DNA of 17,245 bases from NCBI GenBank assembly GCA_024279045.1, contig JAJRRZ010000003.1, positions 1-17,245 on the forward strand, written 5' to 3'. The position numbers and the translations under genes are program-made. Below the pieces are notes generated by a model. That model saw nothing but the letters and a program-made list of their open reading frames with translations. It did not search any database and had not been told where the DNA came from. Positions within the stretch are counted from its first letter, which is position 1. Every line of letters begins with the position of its first letter. Positions 1 through 7,177 of the stretch are shown here, piece after piece. The stretch is from Alphaproteobacteria bacterium (lineage in GTDB: Bacteria > Pseudomonadota > Alphaproteobacteria > Rhizobiales > Aestuariivirgaceae).

Positions 1-162
1 ATGAAACAAAATCCCCGCTTTCCAGGCTTGAAAAGCAGCCGCCTCCAGGACTGAAGGCCACACAAGCCGCCAATCAAGCTCCCCCTGCCAGCCAGCACGG
101 CCAAATCATGGTGTTTCCGGAAGTGTCCATCTGGCATGCCTCTTCATGGGGCCTGAGCCTGG
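1..162. repeat. Decayed relative of the CTAG-bounded palindromic element (subfamily B-like end)
   Basis: Positions 129-162 match the right end of the intact subfamily B element (9879-9912) at 28 of 34 bases, including the blocks CATGCCTCTT and CCTGAGCCT. The terminal CTAG has become CTGG. If the element kept its usual size of about 167 bp, its other end would fall at or just before the window start. The left part is too diverged to show the second arm clearly, so only the right end is firm. It lies just downstream of the stop codon of the last gene of the minus-strand operon. Confidence 0.5.
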
Positions 163-210
163 GCCAGACATCAAACATTTTGTCCGCACGGCTTGGAGCC
201 TGTGGCGAAG

Positions 211-855
211 TCAGTTGCGGTATTCCAGCCAGAAGATGCTGAACACCATCAGGAAAAAGATGAATTCGGCGATCGTTATGAAAATCAGCCATTTGCTGAT
301 GCGCCGGGCAGAGGGCGTCATGCGCAGCCAGGGGCCGGTCATCAGGCACATGTAGCCGGGCAGCCAGCCGAACTTGTGCAGCCAGTGCAGATAGGCGTGG
401 ATATACTGGCCCCAGGGGATGATAGAAATGTCCACTTCGTCCTTGCGGCGTTCGCGTTCGGGCAGAGGAGTGGCGGAATAATCGTCGATGATGGCGATGC
501 GGGCGGCACCGGCGCCGCTGTCCTTGATGATCAGGCGGGTCTCGTTCTTCAGCCAGCCATCCCACAACAGGCGGTAACCGTTGCCGTCAGGCAGCGGTTG
601 ACGGCGCATGGTGATGTGAAAGTCGCGTTCAGTGGCATCGTTGCGGCCTTGCACTTCCCAGGTGTCGGGAGCGGTGCGGTGGATCTTGCGAATGGTCAGG
701 AACGGATTGAGGCGCAACAGGCGCTCCGGGTCGTGGAAAAAAGTGCGCAGCCAGGCAGCGGGCCAGGGGGTATCGATATCGACGCGGGCGAAATCCTGCT
801 GTGCATTGCGCCCTGTGGCGGTATCGGTGAAGGTATCATTCATGGGGGCTGTCAT
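211..855 (-). CDS. SRPBCC-like protein with C-terminal membrane anchor, function unknown
   Basis: A 214-residue protein starting MTAPMNDTF. The first about 150 residues look like a SRPBCC/START-type fold: alternating strands, an FFHDPERLLRLNP segment near the N-terminus, and a WEVQGRND...GYRLLWDGWLKNETRL stretch. Such folds usually hold a hydrophobic ligand, but I see no diagnostic motif. Residues about 189-210 form one strongly hydrophobic helix ending in EYRN, so the protein is probably anchored in the inner membrane by its C-terminus with the folded part in the cytoplasm. The start overlaps the end of the upstream universal stress protein gene by 20 bp. An in-frame ATG at 843 would cut the overlap to 8 bp and is equally possible. 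Last gene of the minus-strand operon. The fold assignment is inference from pattern only. Confidence 0.75.
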   Translation of the reverse strand: MTAPMNDTFTDTATGRNAQQDFARVDIDTPWPAAWLRTFFHDPERLLRLNPFLTIRKIHRTAPDTWEVQGRNDATERDFHITMRRQPLPDGNGYRLLWDGWLKNETRLIIKDSGAGAARIAIIDDYSATPLPERERRKDEVDISIIPWGQYIHAYLHWLHKFGWLPGYMCLMTGPWLRMTPSARRISKWLIFITIAEFIFFLMVFSIFWLEYRN

Positions 856-1330
856 TCTCTGGCTGCTCTACCTGCCGCGGCACGACAAGCAGCGGTGCAT
901 TCAGGCCGCGTGCCAGTTTCTCCAGTGTCATGCGCGAGCGATAGCCCGGTTCGCCCTTGCGGCGTGGCGTGCCGATGATGACAAGTTGTGGCAGGCAATC
1001 CTCGGCGAAATCGAGCAGGCATTGCGTCGGCTGGCCGCGGCGCACATGGGAATGCAGGGTGATGCCGGTGGCACGGGCAGCCTTGCCAAGGCGCGAGATC
1101 TCCTGTTCCACCTCGCTGGCGAGCAGATCTTCCACGTAGGTGCTGAAGGCATCGCGGGCGGGGCCGCCGTTGAGCCAGTCATCGCCGCGGATGTCGGCCC
1201 AGAAGGAGGGTACCACCAGCAGATGCATGACCACGGCGCCAGTGCGTTGTGCCTCGGCCAAGGCGCGGGCTTCCGCGGCGCGGGCGCCGGTAGTGCCGTG
1301 GCTGGCCAGCAGAATGCAGCTTGCGGACAT
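836..1330 (-). CDS. Universal stress protein (UspA family)
   Basis: A 164-residue single-domain protein, close to the usual 140-165 of the family. It begins with a beta strand (CILLASHGTTGARAAEARAL) typical of Usp domains. It has the middle strand LVIIGTPRRKG and then an EPGYRSRMTLEKLARGLNAPLLVVPR tail, corresponding to the Usp G-2x-G-9x-G(S/T) nucleotide-binding loop and final strand; the glycine spacing is not perfectly canonical, so ATP binding is uncertain. It is cytoplasmic, with no signal or membrane segment. A GGAGG Shine-Dalgarno sequence 6 nt before the ATG supports this start. It sits 87 nt after the 60-residue membrane peptide gene and overlaps the next gene by up to 20 nt, so it is probably co-transcribed and may tie the exporter to stress or energy status. 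Confidence 0.88.
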   Translation of the reverse strand: MSASCILLASHGTTGARAAEARALAEAQRTGAVVMHLLVVPSFWADIRGDDWLNGGPARDAFSTYVEDLLASEVEQEISRLGKAARATGITLHSHVRRGQPTQCLLDFAEDCLPQLVIIGTPRRKGEPGYRSRMTLEKLARGLNAPLLVVPRQVEQPENDSPHE

Positions 1331-1417
1331 GGAAAGCCTCCGAAGCCGGGGTTGAAGCGCAAGCCGACGCGGGCGGCAAGAGCCTGCCGGCGATGCCGCC
1401 CGCGCGGTGATGTGTGA

Positions 1418-1600
1418 TCAGACGAACAGATAGACGCCCAGGGCAATGGCCAGGGCAAAGGCCAGGGCCACCAGATCCTCGTAACGGTCGCTGGAGAAGA
1501 TCGACAGCGCCGAGCCGCGGTGATAGCGGAAGCCCTCTTCCGTTTCGTGGATGTCGATGCTCTGGTCGTTGCCGTTGTTGCCGGCAGTCCTGTCGGTCAT
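1418..1600 (-). CDS. Small single-pass membrane protein (60 aa), unknown function
   Basis: A 60-residue protein: a polar, acidic N-terminal half (about residues 1-40, including HETEEGFRYHRG) followed by one hydrophobic helix (about 43-60) that runs to the C-terminus. The ATG is preceded by a very strong AAGGAGGG ribosome binding site that overlaps the stop codon of the exporter gene 16 nt upstream. That placement supports a real, translationally coupled gene despite its size. By context it may be an accessory peptide of the YeiH-type exporter, but nothing in its sequence proves this. I do not recognise a named family. Confidence 0.75.
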   Translation of the reverse strand: MTDRTAGNNGNDQSIDIHETEEGFRYHRGSALSIFSSDRYEDLVALAFALAIALGVYLFV

Positions 1601-1616
1601 GGCATTGCCCTCCTTC

Positions 1617-3173
1617 CTAGATGGTCTCGTGAACGAACAGCAAGATGACGATGAGCGAAAGCACGGCCTTCAGCGTGCCGACGATGCCACCCACCACCAG
1701 CGGCTGTCCGCCGGCCTGCCGGATGGCGGCCATGGTGATCTGCATGCCCAGCCCCGTCAGGCCGAAAGCAAAGAGCAGCGTTATCCACTGGCGGAAGGCC
1801 TTGATCTTCCCGGCCGTGTGGCGCACGGCCTTGTGGGCCTTCTTGAGCAGCTTGTTGGCCTGTTTCGACAGCACCTTGGCGTTGTTCAGGCCGCGGATGA
1901 CGGCATCGTCCTCGCGGCTCATGATCTTGCGGTTGTCGATCAGCCGCAGCAGTGCCGCCTTGCGATCTTCACGCTGCACCTTGGGCAACTCGGCCTTCAG
2001 CAGGGCTGCTTCCTCCGGCTTCAGCAGTTTCGACTCGGGAATGTTGTTGTCGAAATACTTGCCCTTGTAGTGCTGGGGCGGAGCAAAGATGCCCGTGGAG
2101 GACAGCGCGAACATGAGGATGAAGCCCAGCACGAAGAGCGGGAACTTCTGCACGATGACCTGGCCGATATTGACCCGCTCGCCGTTGTCCTCGCGGCGGA
2201 CGAACCACAGCGCCAGCCACAGCACGATGATGGGCAGGAACAGCACGCGGGTAATGTTGAAGATCTCGGCCACCTTCAATGTCTCGATGCCGTCCGGCTG
2301 GTAGGCCAAGGCCGCCCCGGCCACCTGTGCGGAGTTGAGGATCCCGGTGCCGGCCCAGGCGCCGAACTGCACGAAGCCCATGTCGAGCATGTGGCCGATG
2401 ATGGGGAAGAGGAACATGCAGCCCACACCCCACAGCAGGATGGTGCCAATGGTGTAGGCAATGTCAATGGCGCGGGCCTTGACCACCGGCGCGGCGGCCA
2501 CGGTGGCGGACACACCGCATACCCCCATGCCGGCGGAGAGCACGCCGGTCATGTTGTTGGGCAGCCCCCGCATGCGTCCCAGCAGCAGCACCAGCCCAAC
2601 CGAGCCGAGCACGAAGAAACCGATGAGCGCCACGGAAAGCTTGCCCAGCTGTTGCAGCTCGGCCAACGAATAGAGCGTGCCGAGCAGGATGACGCCGGTC
2701 TTCAGCCCGAGGCGTGACAGGCGCACGCCGTTTTGCGCCCATTTGGGCACGCCGATGGTGTTGACGATGATGATGCCGGCAAGAATGCCCAGCACCACGT
2801 AATTCAGACCCAGCACCTGGTGCAGGTATTTGTCGCCCATCACCGGTCCCATGGCCTTGCTGAGCGTGGCCACAAAGGGGGCGACATACCAGCGGATGAC
2901 CATGGCCACCAGCATTATGAACGCGGCGCCGGCAATGGTGGAGAGATAGTAGTCCAGGTTGCCCTCGCGATGGGTGCCGAACAGGTGCCAGAGGCCGACA
3001 AGCAGCGAGATGGCGCCGAGAATATAGCCCAGCCAGATCATCTCGCCGATGTATTTCCTTGCGCCTATGGTGGCGATGAGACCGTCAAGCATGCCACCGG
3101 CGGTAAGGAAGCCGATGGCCAGAAAGATGACTCCGATGACAAGCAGAGCAGGGTGCTTGTGGGTATAGACCAT
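1617..3173 (-). CDS. YeiH-type putative sulfate exporter (Cons_hypoth698/PF03601 family) with cytoplasmic insertion
   Basis: A 518-residue polytopic inner-membrane protein. It is much longer than typical YeiH proteins (about 350 residues). Family signatures are visible: GVCGVSATVAAAPVVKA at about residues 216-232 and FGAWAGTGILNSAQVAGAAL at about 270-290. These correspond to the glycine-rich helix pairs of PF03601. Members are annotated as sulfate exporters by convention; the true substrate is generally unproven. Extra length comes from an N-terminal extension with about two or three more helices and a charged, Lys/Glu-rich, predicted helical block at about 365-455 (includes ESKLLKPEEAALLKAELPK) before the last two membrane helices. 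The start has a strong AGGGAGGGGG ribosome binding site. It is the first gene of the minus-strand operon, downstream of the promoter at 3222-3251. Confidence 0.87.
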   Translation of the reverse strand: MVYTHKHPALLVIGVIFLAIGFLTAGGMLDGLIATIGARKYIGEMIWLGYILGAISLLVGLWHLFGTHREGNLDYYLSTIAGAAFIMLVAMVIRWYVAPFVATLSKAMGPVMGDKYLHQVLGLNYVVLGILAGIIIVNTIGVPKWAQNGVRLSRLGLKTGVILLGTLYSLAELQQLGKLSVALIGFFVLGSVGLVLLLGRMRGLPNNMTGVLSAGMGVCGVSATVAAAPVVKARAIDIAYTIGTILLWGVGCMFLFPIIGHMLDMGFVQFGAWAGTGILNSAQVAGAALAYQPDGIETLKVAEIFNITRVLFLPIIVLWLALWFVRREDNGERVNIGQVIVQKFPLFVLGFILMFALSSTGIFAPPQHYKGKYFDNNIPESKLLKPEEAALLKAELPKVQREDRKAALLRLIDNRKIMSREDDAVIRGLNNAKVLSKQANKLLKKAHKAVRHTAGKIKAFRQWITLLFAFGLTGLGMQITMAAIRQAGGQPLVVGGIVGTLKAVLSLIVILLFVHETI

Positions 3174-3201
3174 GTTCCCCCTCCCTTGATGCGTTTCCTC
3201 C

Positions 3202-3216
3202 GAAAAAAGTTTTTTC
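3202..3216. promoter_or_regulatory. Perfect A/T-run palindrome at the predicted exporter-operon start
   Basis: GAAAAAAGTTTTTTC is a 15-nt perfect palindrome around one central base. It lies at about +1 of the sigma70-like minus-strand promoter at 3222-3251 and upstream of the exporter ribosome binding site. This is a natural operator position, although A/T runs of this kind could also be structural. Confidence 0.3.
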
Positions 3217-3221
3217 TTTTC

Positions 3222-3251
3222 ATGTTACATTTGTTTAACGGAGGGGGTCAA
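3222..3251 (-). promoter_or_regulatory. Sigma70-like promoter of the exporter/stress operon
   Basis: Reading the minus strand, TTGACC (3251-3246, 5 of 6 matches to the -35 consensus) is followed after 18 nt by TAACAT (3227-3222, 4 of 6 matches to the -10 consensus). Transcription would start at about 3215, 40 nt before the exporter ATG. It is the only good sigma70-like match I found upstream of this operon. Confidence 0.45.
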
Positions 3252-3294
3252 GCAGGCTGCCGGTGTTGTGATTCGGCAGTGCCGCGAGACAGGT

Positions 3295-3461
3295 CTAGGG
3301 TTTGGACTCAAAGCTTGAGCACTCCCCATGTGCATTTTGGCTGCATATCAGACGGTTTTTCGTTCTTGCCAATAGCTCCACTATTGCCTGCGAACGAAAA
3401 ACCGCTGCCATTTTGCCAAAATGCCCATGAGAAGCACTCATTTATTGGGACCAGACCCTAG
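3295..3461. repeat. Palindromic CTAG element, subfamily A, copy 1
   Basis: A 167-bp imperfect palindrome bounded by CTAG at 3295-3298 and 3458-3461. Arms of about 80 bp start CTAGGG(T)(C/T)TGG and pair with CCAGACCCTAG. Inner paired blocks include GCATTTTGGC/GCCAAAATGC and GGTTTTTCGTT/AACGAAAAACC, with a short CAATAG/CTATTG stem at the tip. It has no ORF with a ribosome binding site. By eye it is about 95% identical to copy 2. It is compatible with a MITE whose target is CTAG or TA, or with a structured intergenic repeat. Confidence 0.88.
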
Positions 3462-3624
3462 GGTCTGGACTCAATACCTGAGCACTCCCCATGTGCATTT
3501 TGGCTGTATATCAGACGGTTTTTCGTTCTTGCCAATAGTTCCACTATTGCCTGCGAACGAAAAACCGCTGCTATCTTGCCAAAATGCCCATGAGAAGCAC
3601 TCATTTATTGAGACCAGACCCTAG
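3458..3624. repeat. Palindromic CTAG element, subfamily A, copy 2 (tandem with copy 1)
   Basis: It starts at the same CTAG that ends copy 1 (3458-3461) and ends at CTAG 3621-3624, a 163-bp period. The arms are again near-perfect inverted repeats beginning CTAGGGTCTGGACTCAA. It differs from copy 1 at roughly nine scattered positions, so the two are not a very recent duplication. Sharing a single CTAG between copies is what insertion into an existing element's boundary would leave. Confidence 0.88.
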
Positions 3625-3663
3625 GCAGATGGGCGCGATGCCGGCGGCCACGATGTGGGCAGA

Positions 3664-3735
3664 TTGTCGCACATGAGAAAAATCGCATATATGAAGGGTT
3701 GAATATTATTAAATTTGCATATATGAATTGGCGCA
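3664..3735 (+). promoter_or_regulatory. AT-rich promoter/operator region with twin CATATATG sites
   Basis: The 11-mer GCATATATGAA occurs at 3685-3695 and again at 3717-3727, 32 bp apart, about three helical turns. Each contains the 8-bp palindrome CATATATG. The spacer is strongly AT-rich (GAATATTATTAAATTT). One possible promoter is TTGTCG (3664-3669), 18 nt, TATATG (3688-3693). This lies 56-100 bp before the start of the secreted-protein gene. The regulator is not identifiable. Confidence 0.4.
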
Positions 3736-3782
3736 TGATCGAGAGATCAGCGGGGGGCGAACAGGAAACAAGGAGAGGGATC

Positions 3783-4424
3783 ATGCGTTTTTCCAGGACT
3801 GTCGCGACTGTTGCCCTGGCGGCGATGATGGCGGCCCCGGCGCTGGCTGCTGACGATGCGGGCGAGCACAAGTTCGAGAAGGCGAAGAGCTACTACACGG
3901 AATGCCAGGCAGCTTCCGCCGAGGAGTTTGCCGCCATCAAGCCCCAGCTCAAGGCGTTCACCGATGCGGAGGTGATGGCCGAGACGATGAACGACCCGGA
4001 GAAGTTCTTCAAGCTGATGGCGGTGCTGAACGATCCGCGCACCCTGCACGTGATGGCCAACTGCTCCACCGAGCCGGTGATGTGGAGCACGTGGCTGAAC
4101 GGCATGACCAACTACGAGAAGATGACGGTGGCCAGCATCAAGGCGATGAACCCGGTGGGCATGTTCAAGTGGATGATGGCGCCGTTGAACGGCAATGTGT
4201 GGAAATCCATGGCTGAGCATCTGGACTACAACCGCTATGTGCGCTGGGCCAAGGCGACGGTGAACCCGAAATTCTACCGGCCCATGACCGACATGCTGAC
4301 GGATTACAAATGGTATGAGCCGCGGCTGGCCTGGTTCTTCAAGGCGGAAACCTACAGCAAGCCGCTGGCCAACCTGACCACTGTGCCGGACTGGAAGAAG
4401 ATTGCTGCGACGAAGCTGAACTGA
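3783..4424 (+). CDS. Secreted (periplasmic) protein of unknown function
   Basis: A 213-residue protein. Start at 3783 is chosen because AGGAGAGGGA precedes it and because it gives a clean signal peptide: MRFSRT, a hydrophobic core, then APALA-A with likely cleavage after residue 22. The open frame extends upstream to 3699, but that start lacks a ribosome binding site and would bury the signal. The mature part is mostly helical and rich in Met, Trp, Tyr and Lys, with repeated MNDPEKF/LNDPRTLHV-like and NPVGMFKWM/NPKFYRPM segments. It has two cysteines (YTECQ and MANCS) that could form a disulfide. I do not recognise the family. It is a single gene facing RNase E tail to tail. Confidence 0.8.
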   Translation: MRFSRTVATVALAAMMAAPALAADDAGEHKFEKAKSYYTECQAASAEEFAAIKPQLKAFTDAEVMAETMNDPEKFFKLMAVLNDPRTLHVMANCSTEPVMWSTWLNGMTNYEKMTVASIKAMNPVGMFKWMMAPLNGNVWKSMAEHLDYNRYVRWAKATVNPKFYRPMTDMLTDYKWYEPRLAWFFKAETYSKPLANLTTVPDWKKIAATKLN

Positions 4425-4497
4425 CTCAGCGGAGATCATTCAGCAACGAATGAGCAAGGCGGTGGCCCTCCGGCCATCGCCTTCCTTGTGTCGACCC

Positions 4498-4546
4498 TGA
4501 AGAAAAGCCTTGTGGCCGGTGCTGTCGGCCACAAGGCTTATCTTCA
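4498..4546. terminator. Strong hairpin between convergent genes, likely rne terminator
   Basis: A 14-bp perfect stem, AAGCCTTGTGGCCG (4505-4518) with CGGCCACAAGGCTT (4526-4539), a 7-nt loop, and an outer TGAAGA/TCTTCA extension. Read on the minus strand it is followed by TTTTCTTC, a weak U-tract, so it best fits RNase E transcript termination. On the plus strand no U-run follows. A weaker plus-strand candidate, GCCG-6nt-CGGC followed by ATTTTT, lies at 4586-4605. Confidence 0.65.
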
Positions 4547-4693
4547 GGGAAAATAACGTGTTGTGTCAGCTTGCGGCAGTGCTGCGCCGGTGCAACGGCA
4601 TTTTTGACCGAGGGAGTCGTCCGTGAACAATTTCCAATGTGCCAAGCGGCGTGATTTTTTCGGTTCATCCATTACTTCGTGAACAGGCAAGCC

Positions 4694-7177
4694 TCAGCTC
4701 TCATCGCTGGCAGAGCGGGCGGCGATGGCGGTGTCAGTGCTGGTATCGGTGTCGGTATCGGTATCGGCTGTGTCCATGGAATTGTCGACATCACCATTGC
4801 CGTTACCACTGGCATTGCCGCTGCCGCTGGATTCGTCTTCACCGCCAGCATCCTCGGCCACCATGTTGCCGGCGGGGGGCTTGTCCTCGCTGGTCGGTGC
4901 ATCGGCCTGTTCCGCCGCCGGCTTCGAGCTGGCCTTGCGCGGCTTGCGGTGGCCATTGCCACGCTTGCGGGAAGATGACCTGCCGCGCCCGTTCCTCGAG
5001 GCGGACCGGGAAGTGGACTTGTCATTTTCTTCGTCAGCCTCTTGCGGCGTGTCGGTGGAGGGCTCCCCTGTGTTGGCGGAACCATCCTTGTCCGATGTTT
5101 CGGCAGCTGGAGTGTAGGCGCGGTTGCGCACGACGATGACCATCTCGCCCATGTCGACAATGCGGAATGGTGCGGTGGGCTGGCCGCCGTCCTGCGACAT
5201 GCCGCCACTGCCCGCAGCCTGCTGTTGCAGGGATTCAAGCCTGGCCTGGGCGCGCTTGCGGGCTTTGCGTCCGCCACGCTTGCCACGGCGGCGGCGTTTT
5301 TTCTTCTTCGGCTGTTCGCCATCATCGGCCTGCGGTGTTTCCGCTTGTGGTGCGGTGGCGGCCTGTTCATCGGCCAAGGCGGTTTCCAGCCGTACCGCGC
5401 TTCTTGCGCCAGTCGTGGCGGGAGCGGTCCAGTTGCGACGGGCGGTGGCGATTTCGAAAGCCGCCGGGGCAATGTCGCGGTCGGGCTCCACGTATATGGA
5501 GACGCCGTAGTGGTGCTCCAGCCCGGTGAGGTGATCGCGCTTCTCGTTGAGGATGTAGAAGGCGCTGTCGGGGTGGCAGCGCAGGGTGAAGGTGTTGTCG
5601 CCACCTTTCTTCCTGCCGGCGAGGTGTTCCTCTATGCCGCGCAATACCGACAGGGCGGAGGAGGACACGGAGCGGATGGTGCCGGTGCCGAAGCAGTGCG
5701 GGCAGGGGCGGGTGGCGTTTTCCAGCATGCCCTGGCGCAGCCGCTGGCGCGACATCTCCAGCAGGCCGAACTGCGAGATGCGTCCCACCTGGATGCGGGC
5801 GCGGTCGCCCTTCAGCGATTCCTTCAGCTTGCGCTCCACCTGGCGGATGTTGCGCTTGTCCTCCATGTCGATGAAGTCGATGACGATCAGCCCGGCAAGG
5901 TCGCGCAGGCGCAACTGGCGGGCGATTTCCTCCGCCGCCTCCAGGTTGGTCTTCAGCGCTGTGTCCTCGATGGAGTGCTCGCGGGTGGACTTGCCGGAAT
6001 TGATGTCGATGGAGACCAGCGCCTCGGTCTGGTTGAGCACCAGATAACCGCCGGATGGCAGTGGTGCGACGGGCGAGAACAGCCCATCGAGCTGGGCGTC
6101 CACCTTGTAACGGGCGAAGAGGGGAATGTCCTCCTGATAAAGCTTGATGTTGCGCACGTGGGAGGGCATGAGCATTTTCATGGAGGCGCGGGCTTCCTTG
6201 TGGGCGGCCTCGCCCTCCACCAGGATCTCGGCGATGTCCTTGGCATAGAGATCGCGAATTGCGCGCTTGACCAGGTTGCCCTCCTCGTAGACCAGCTTTG
6301 GCGCGGTGGATTGCAGCGTCAGCTCGCGGATGTTTTCCCAAAGGCGCAGCAGGTAGTTGAAATCACGCTTTATCTCCGCCTTGGTGCGCTGTGCGCCAGC
6401 GGTGCGGATGATCAGCCCCATGCCGGCGGGCACCTTCATCTCCTCGGCAATGGCCTTCAGCCGCTTGCGGTCGCGCGCGTCGGTTATCTTGCGCGAGATG
6501 CCGCCACCGCGGGCGGTGTTGGGCATCAGCACGCAATAGCGTCCGGCCAGCGACAGCCATGTGGTCAGCGCCGCACCCTTGGTGCCACGCTCTTCCTTGA
6601 CCACCTGCACCAGCATCACCTGGCCGCGGCGGATGACTTCCTGGATCTTGTAGCGGCGGCGCAAGGCGGCCTTGCTGCGCAGGGGCAGTTCGTCGCGGGC
6701 ATCCTCGCCGCCGGTGGTGGTGGTTTCCGCGGTGGGGTCTTCCTCGCCACCGTTGTCGCTACCATTTTGCGTGCTGTCTTCAGCGGTGCTGGCCTGGTCT
6801 GCCGATTGCTCCGCGTCTTGTGCATCCTCGCCGCCTTCTGCCGTTTCGGCAGCTTCCTTGTCTTGCTCCGCTGCTTCGGCCTTGAGCAGCGCTTCACGGT
6901 CGGCGACGGGGATCTGATAATAGTCGGGATGGATCTCACTGAAGGCCAGGAAACCGTGGCGGTTGCCGCCGTAATCGACGAAGGCGGCCTGCAGCGAAGG
7001 CTCCACCCGGGTTACCCGGGCAAGGTAGATATTGCCTTTCAGTTGTTTGCGTTGGGAGGATTCGTAGTCGAATTCCTCGATGCGGCCCTTGTCGTCAATC
7101 ACCACCACCCGGGTTTCTTCCGGGTGCGAGGCGTCGATGAGCATGCGCTTGTTCTTCTGTGTCTTTCCCGTGGCCAT
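4694..7177 (-). CDS. rne: Ribonuclease E (endoribonuclease of the RNA degradosome)
   Basis: An 827-residue endonuclease that cuts single-stranded AU-rich RNA in mRNA decay and rRNA/tRNA processing. The N-terminal KRMLIDASHPEETRVVV block is followed by an S1 domain (about 48-220). The S1 domain is split by an acidic Glu/Ala/Asp insertion (about 100-163), as in other alphaproteobacterial members. Metal-binding Asp391 (LVSIDINSG) and Asp434 (IVIDFIDM) are 43 residues apart, as in E. coli D303/D346. The Zn-link RPCPHCFGTG gives Cys492/Cys495. The tail is disordered: an Arg/Lys-rich RNA-binding block (KKKKRRRRGKRGGRKARKR), a later RSASRNGRGRSSSRKR block and an acidic DTDTDT end. No aromatic C-terminal PNPase-binding motif is seen. 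Start 7177 agrees with family alignment; an upstream ATG at 7210 has a better Shine-Dalgarno (GGGAGG, 8 nt) and would add 11 residues. Confidence 0.96.
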   Translation of the reverse strand: MATGKTQKNKRMLIDASHPEETRVVVIDDKGRIEEFDYESSQRKQLKGNIYLARVTRVEPSLQAAFVDYGGNRHGFLAFSEIHPDYYQIPVADREALLKAEAAEQDKEAAETAEGGEDAQDAEQSADQASTAEDSTQNGSDNGGEEDPTAETTTTGGEDARDELPLRSKAALRRRYKIQEVIRRGQVMLVQVVKEERGTKGAALTTWLSLAGRYCVLMPNTARGGGISRKITDARDRKRLKAIAEEMKVPAGMGLIIRTAGAQRTKAEIKRDFNYLLRLWENIRELTLQSTAPKLVYEEGNLVKRAIRDLYAKDIAEILVEGEAAHKEARASMKMLMPSHVRNIKLYQEDIPLFARYKVDAQLDGLFSPVAPLPSGGYLVLNQTEALVSIDINSGKSTREHSIEDTALKTNLEAAEEIARQLRLRDLAGLIVIDFIDMEDKRNIRQVERKLKESLKGDRARIQVGRISQFGLLEMSRQRLRQGMLENATRPCPHCFGTGTIRSVSSSALSVLRGIEEHLAGRKKGGDNTFTLRCHPDSAFYILNEKRDHLTGLEHHYGVSIYVEPDRDIAPAAFEIATARRNWTAPATTGARSAVRLETALADEQAATAPQAETPQADDGEQPKKKKRRRRGKRGGRKARKRAQARLESLQQQAAGSGGMSQDGGQPTAPFRIVDMGEMVIVVRNRAYTPAAETSDKDGSANTGEPSTDTPQEADEENDKSTSRSASRNGRGRSSSRKRGNGHRKPRKASSKPAAEQADAPTSEDKPPAGNMVAEDAGGEDESSGSGNASGNGNGDVDNSMDTADTDTDTDTSTDTAIAARSASDES
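4742..4765 (+). repeat. Hexanucleotide tandem repeat in the rne 3' end
   Basis: Four copies of GGTRTC in a row (GGTATC, GGTGTC, GGTATC, GGTATC), read on the minus strand as Asp-Thr repeats in the acidic tail of RNase E. Being a multiple of three, copy-number change would lengthen or shorten the tail without a frameshift. Confidence 0.7.

Larger units (their letters stand above)
3174..3782. other. Divergent intergenic region, no gene
   Basis: This 609-bp gap separates the minus-strand exporter operon from the plus-strand secreted-protein gene. It holds the operon promoter with its palindrome, two tandem palindromic elements (3295-3624), and an AT-rich regulatory stretch before the plus-strand gene. 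The short open frames inside the palindromes are not credible genes: they fall in the hairpin arms and lack ribosome binding sites. Confidence 0.8.

Noticed and set aside
1551..2717. 388-codon plus-strand frame opposite the exporter
   Set aside because: His/Gln/Asp-rich shadow of a hydrophobic membrane protein; no start signals.
3421..3624. 67-residue ORF within the palindromic element (and a similar one at 9515-9718)
   Set aside because: The frames repeat only because the element repeats; they fall in the hairpin arms and lack ribosome binding sites.
3295..3624. CRISPR array or simple tandem repeat
   Set aside because: Units of 163 bp with internal symmetry and no spacers; copies also occur singly elsewhere.
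3699..3782. Longer start for the secreted protein at 3699
   Set aside because: It overlaps the twin CATATATG sites, has no ribosome binding site and would bury the signal peptide.
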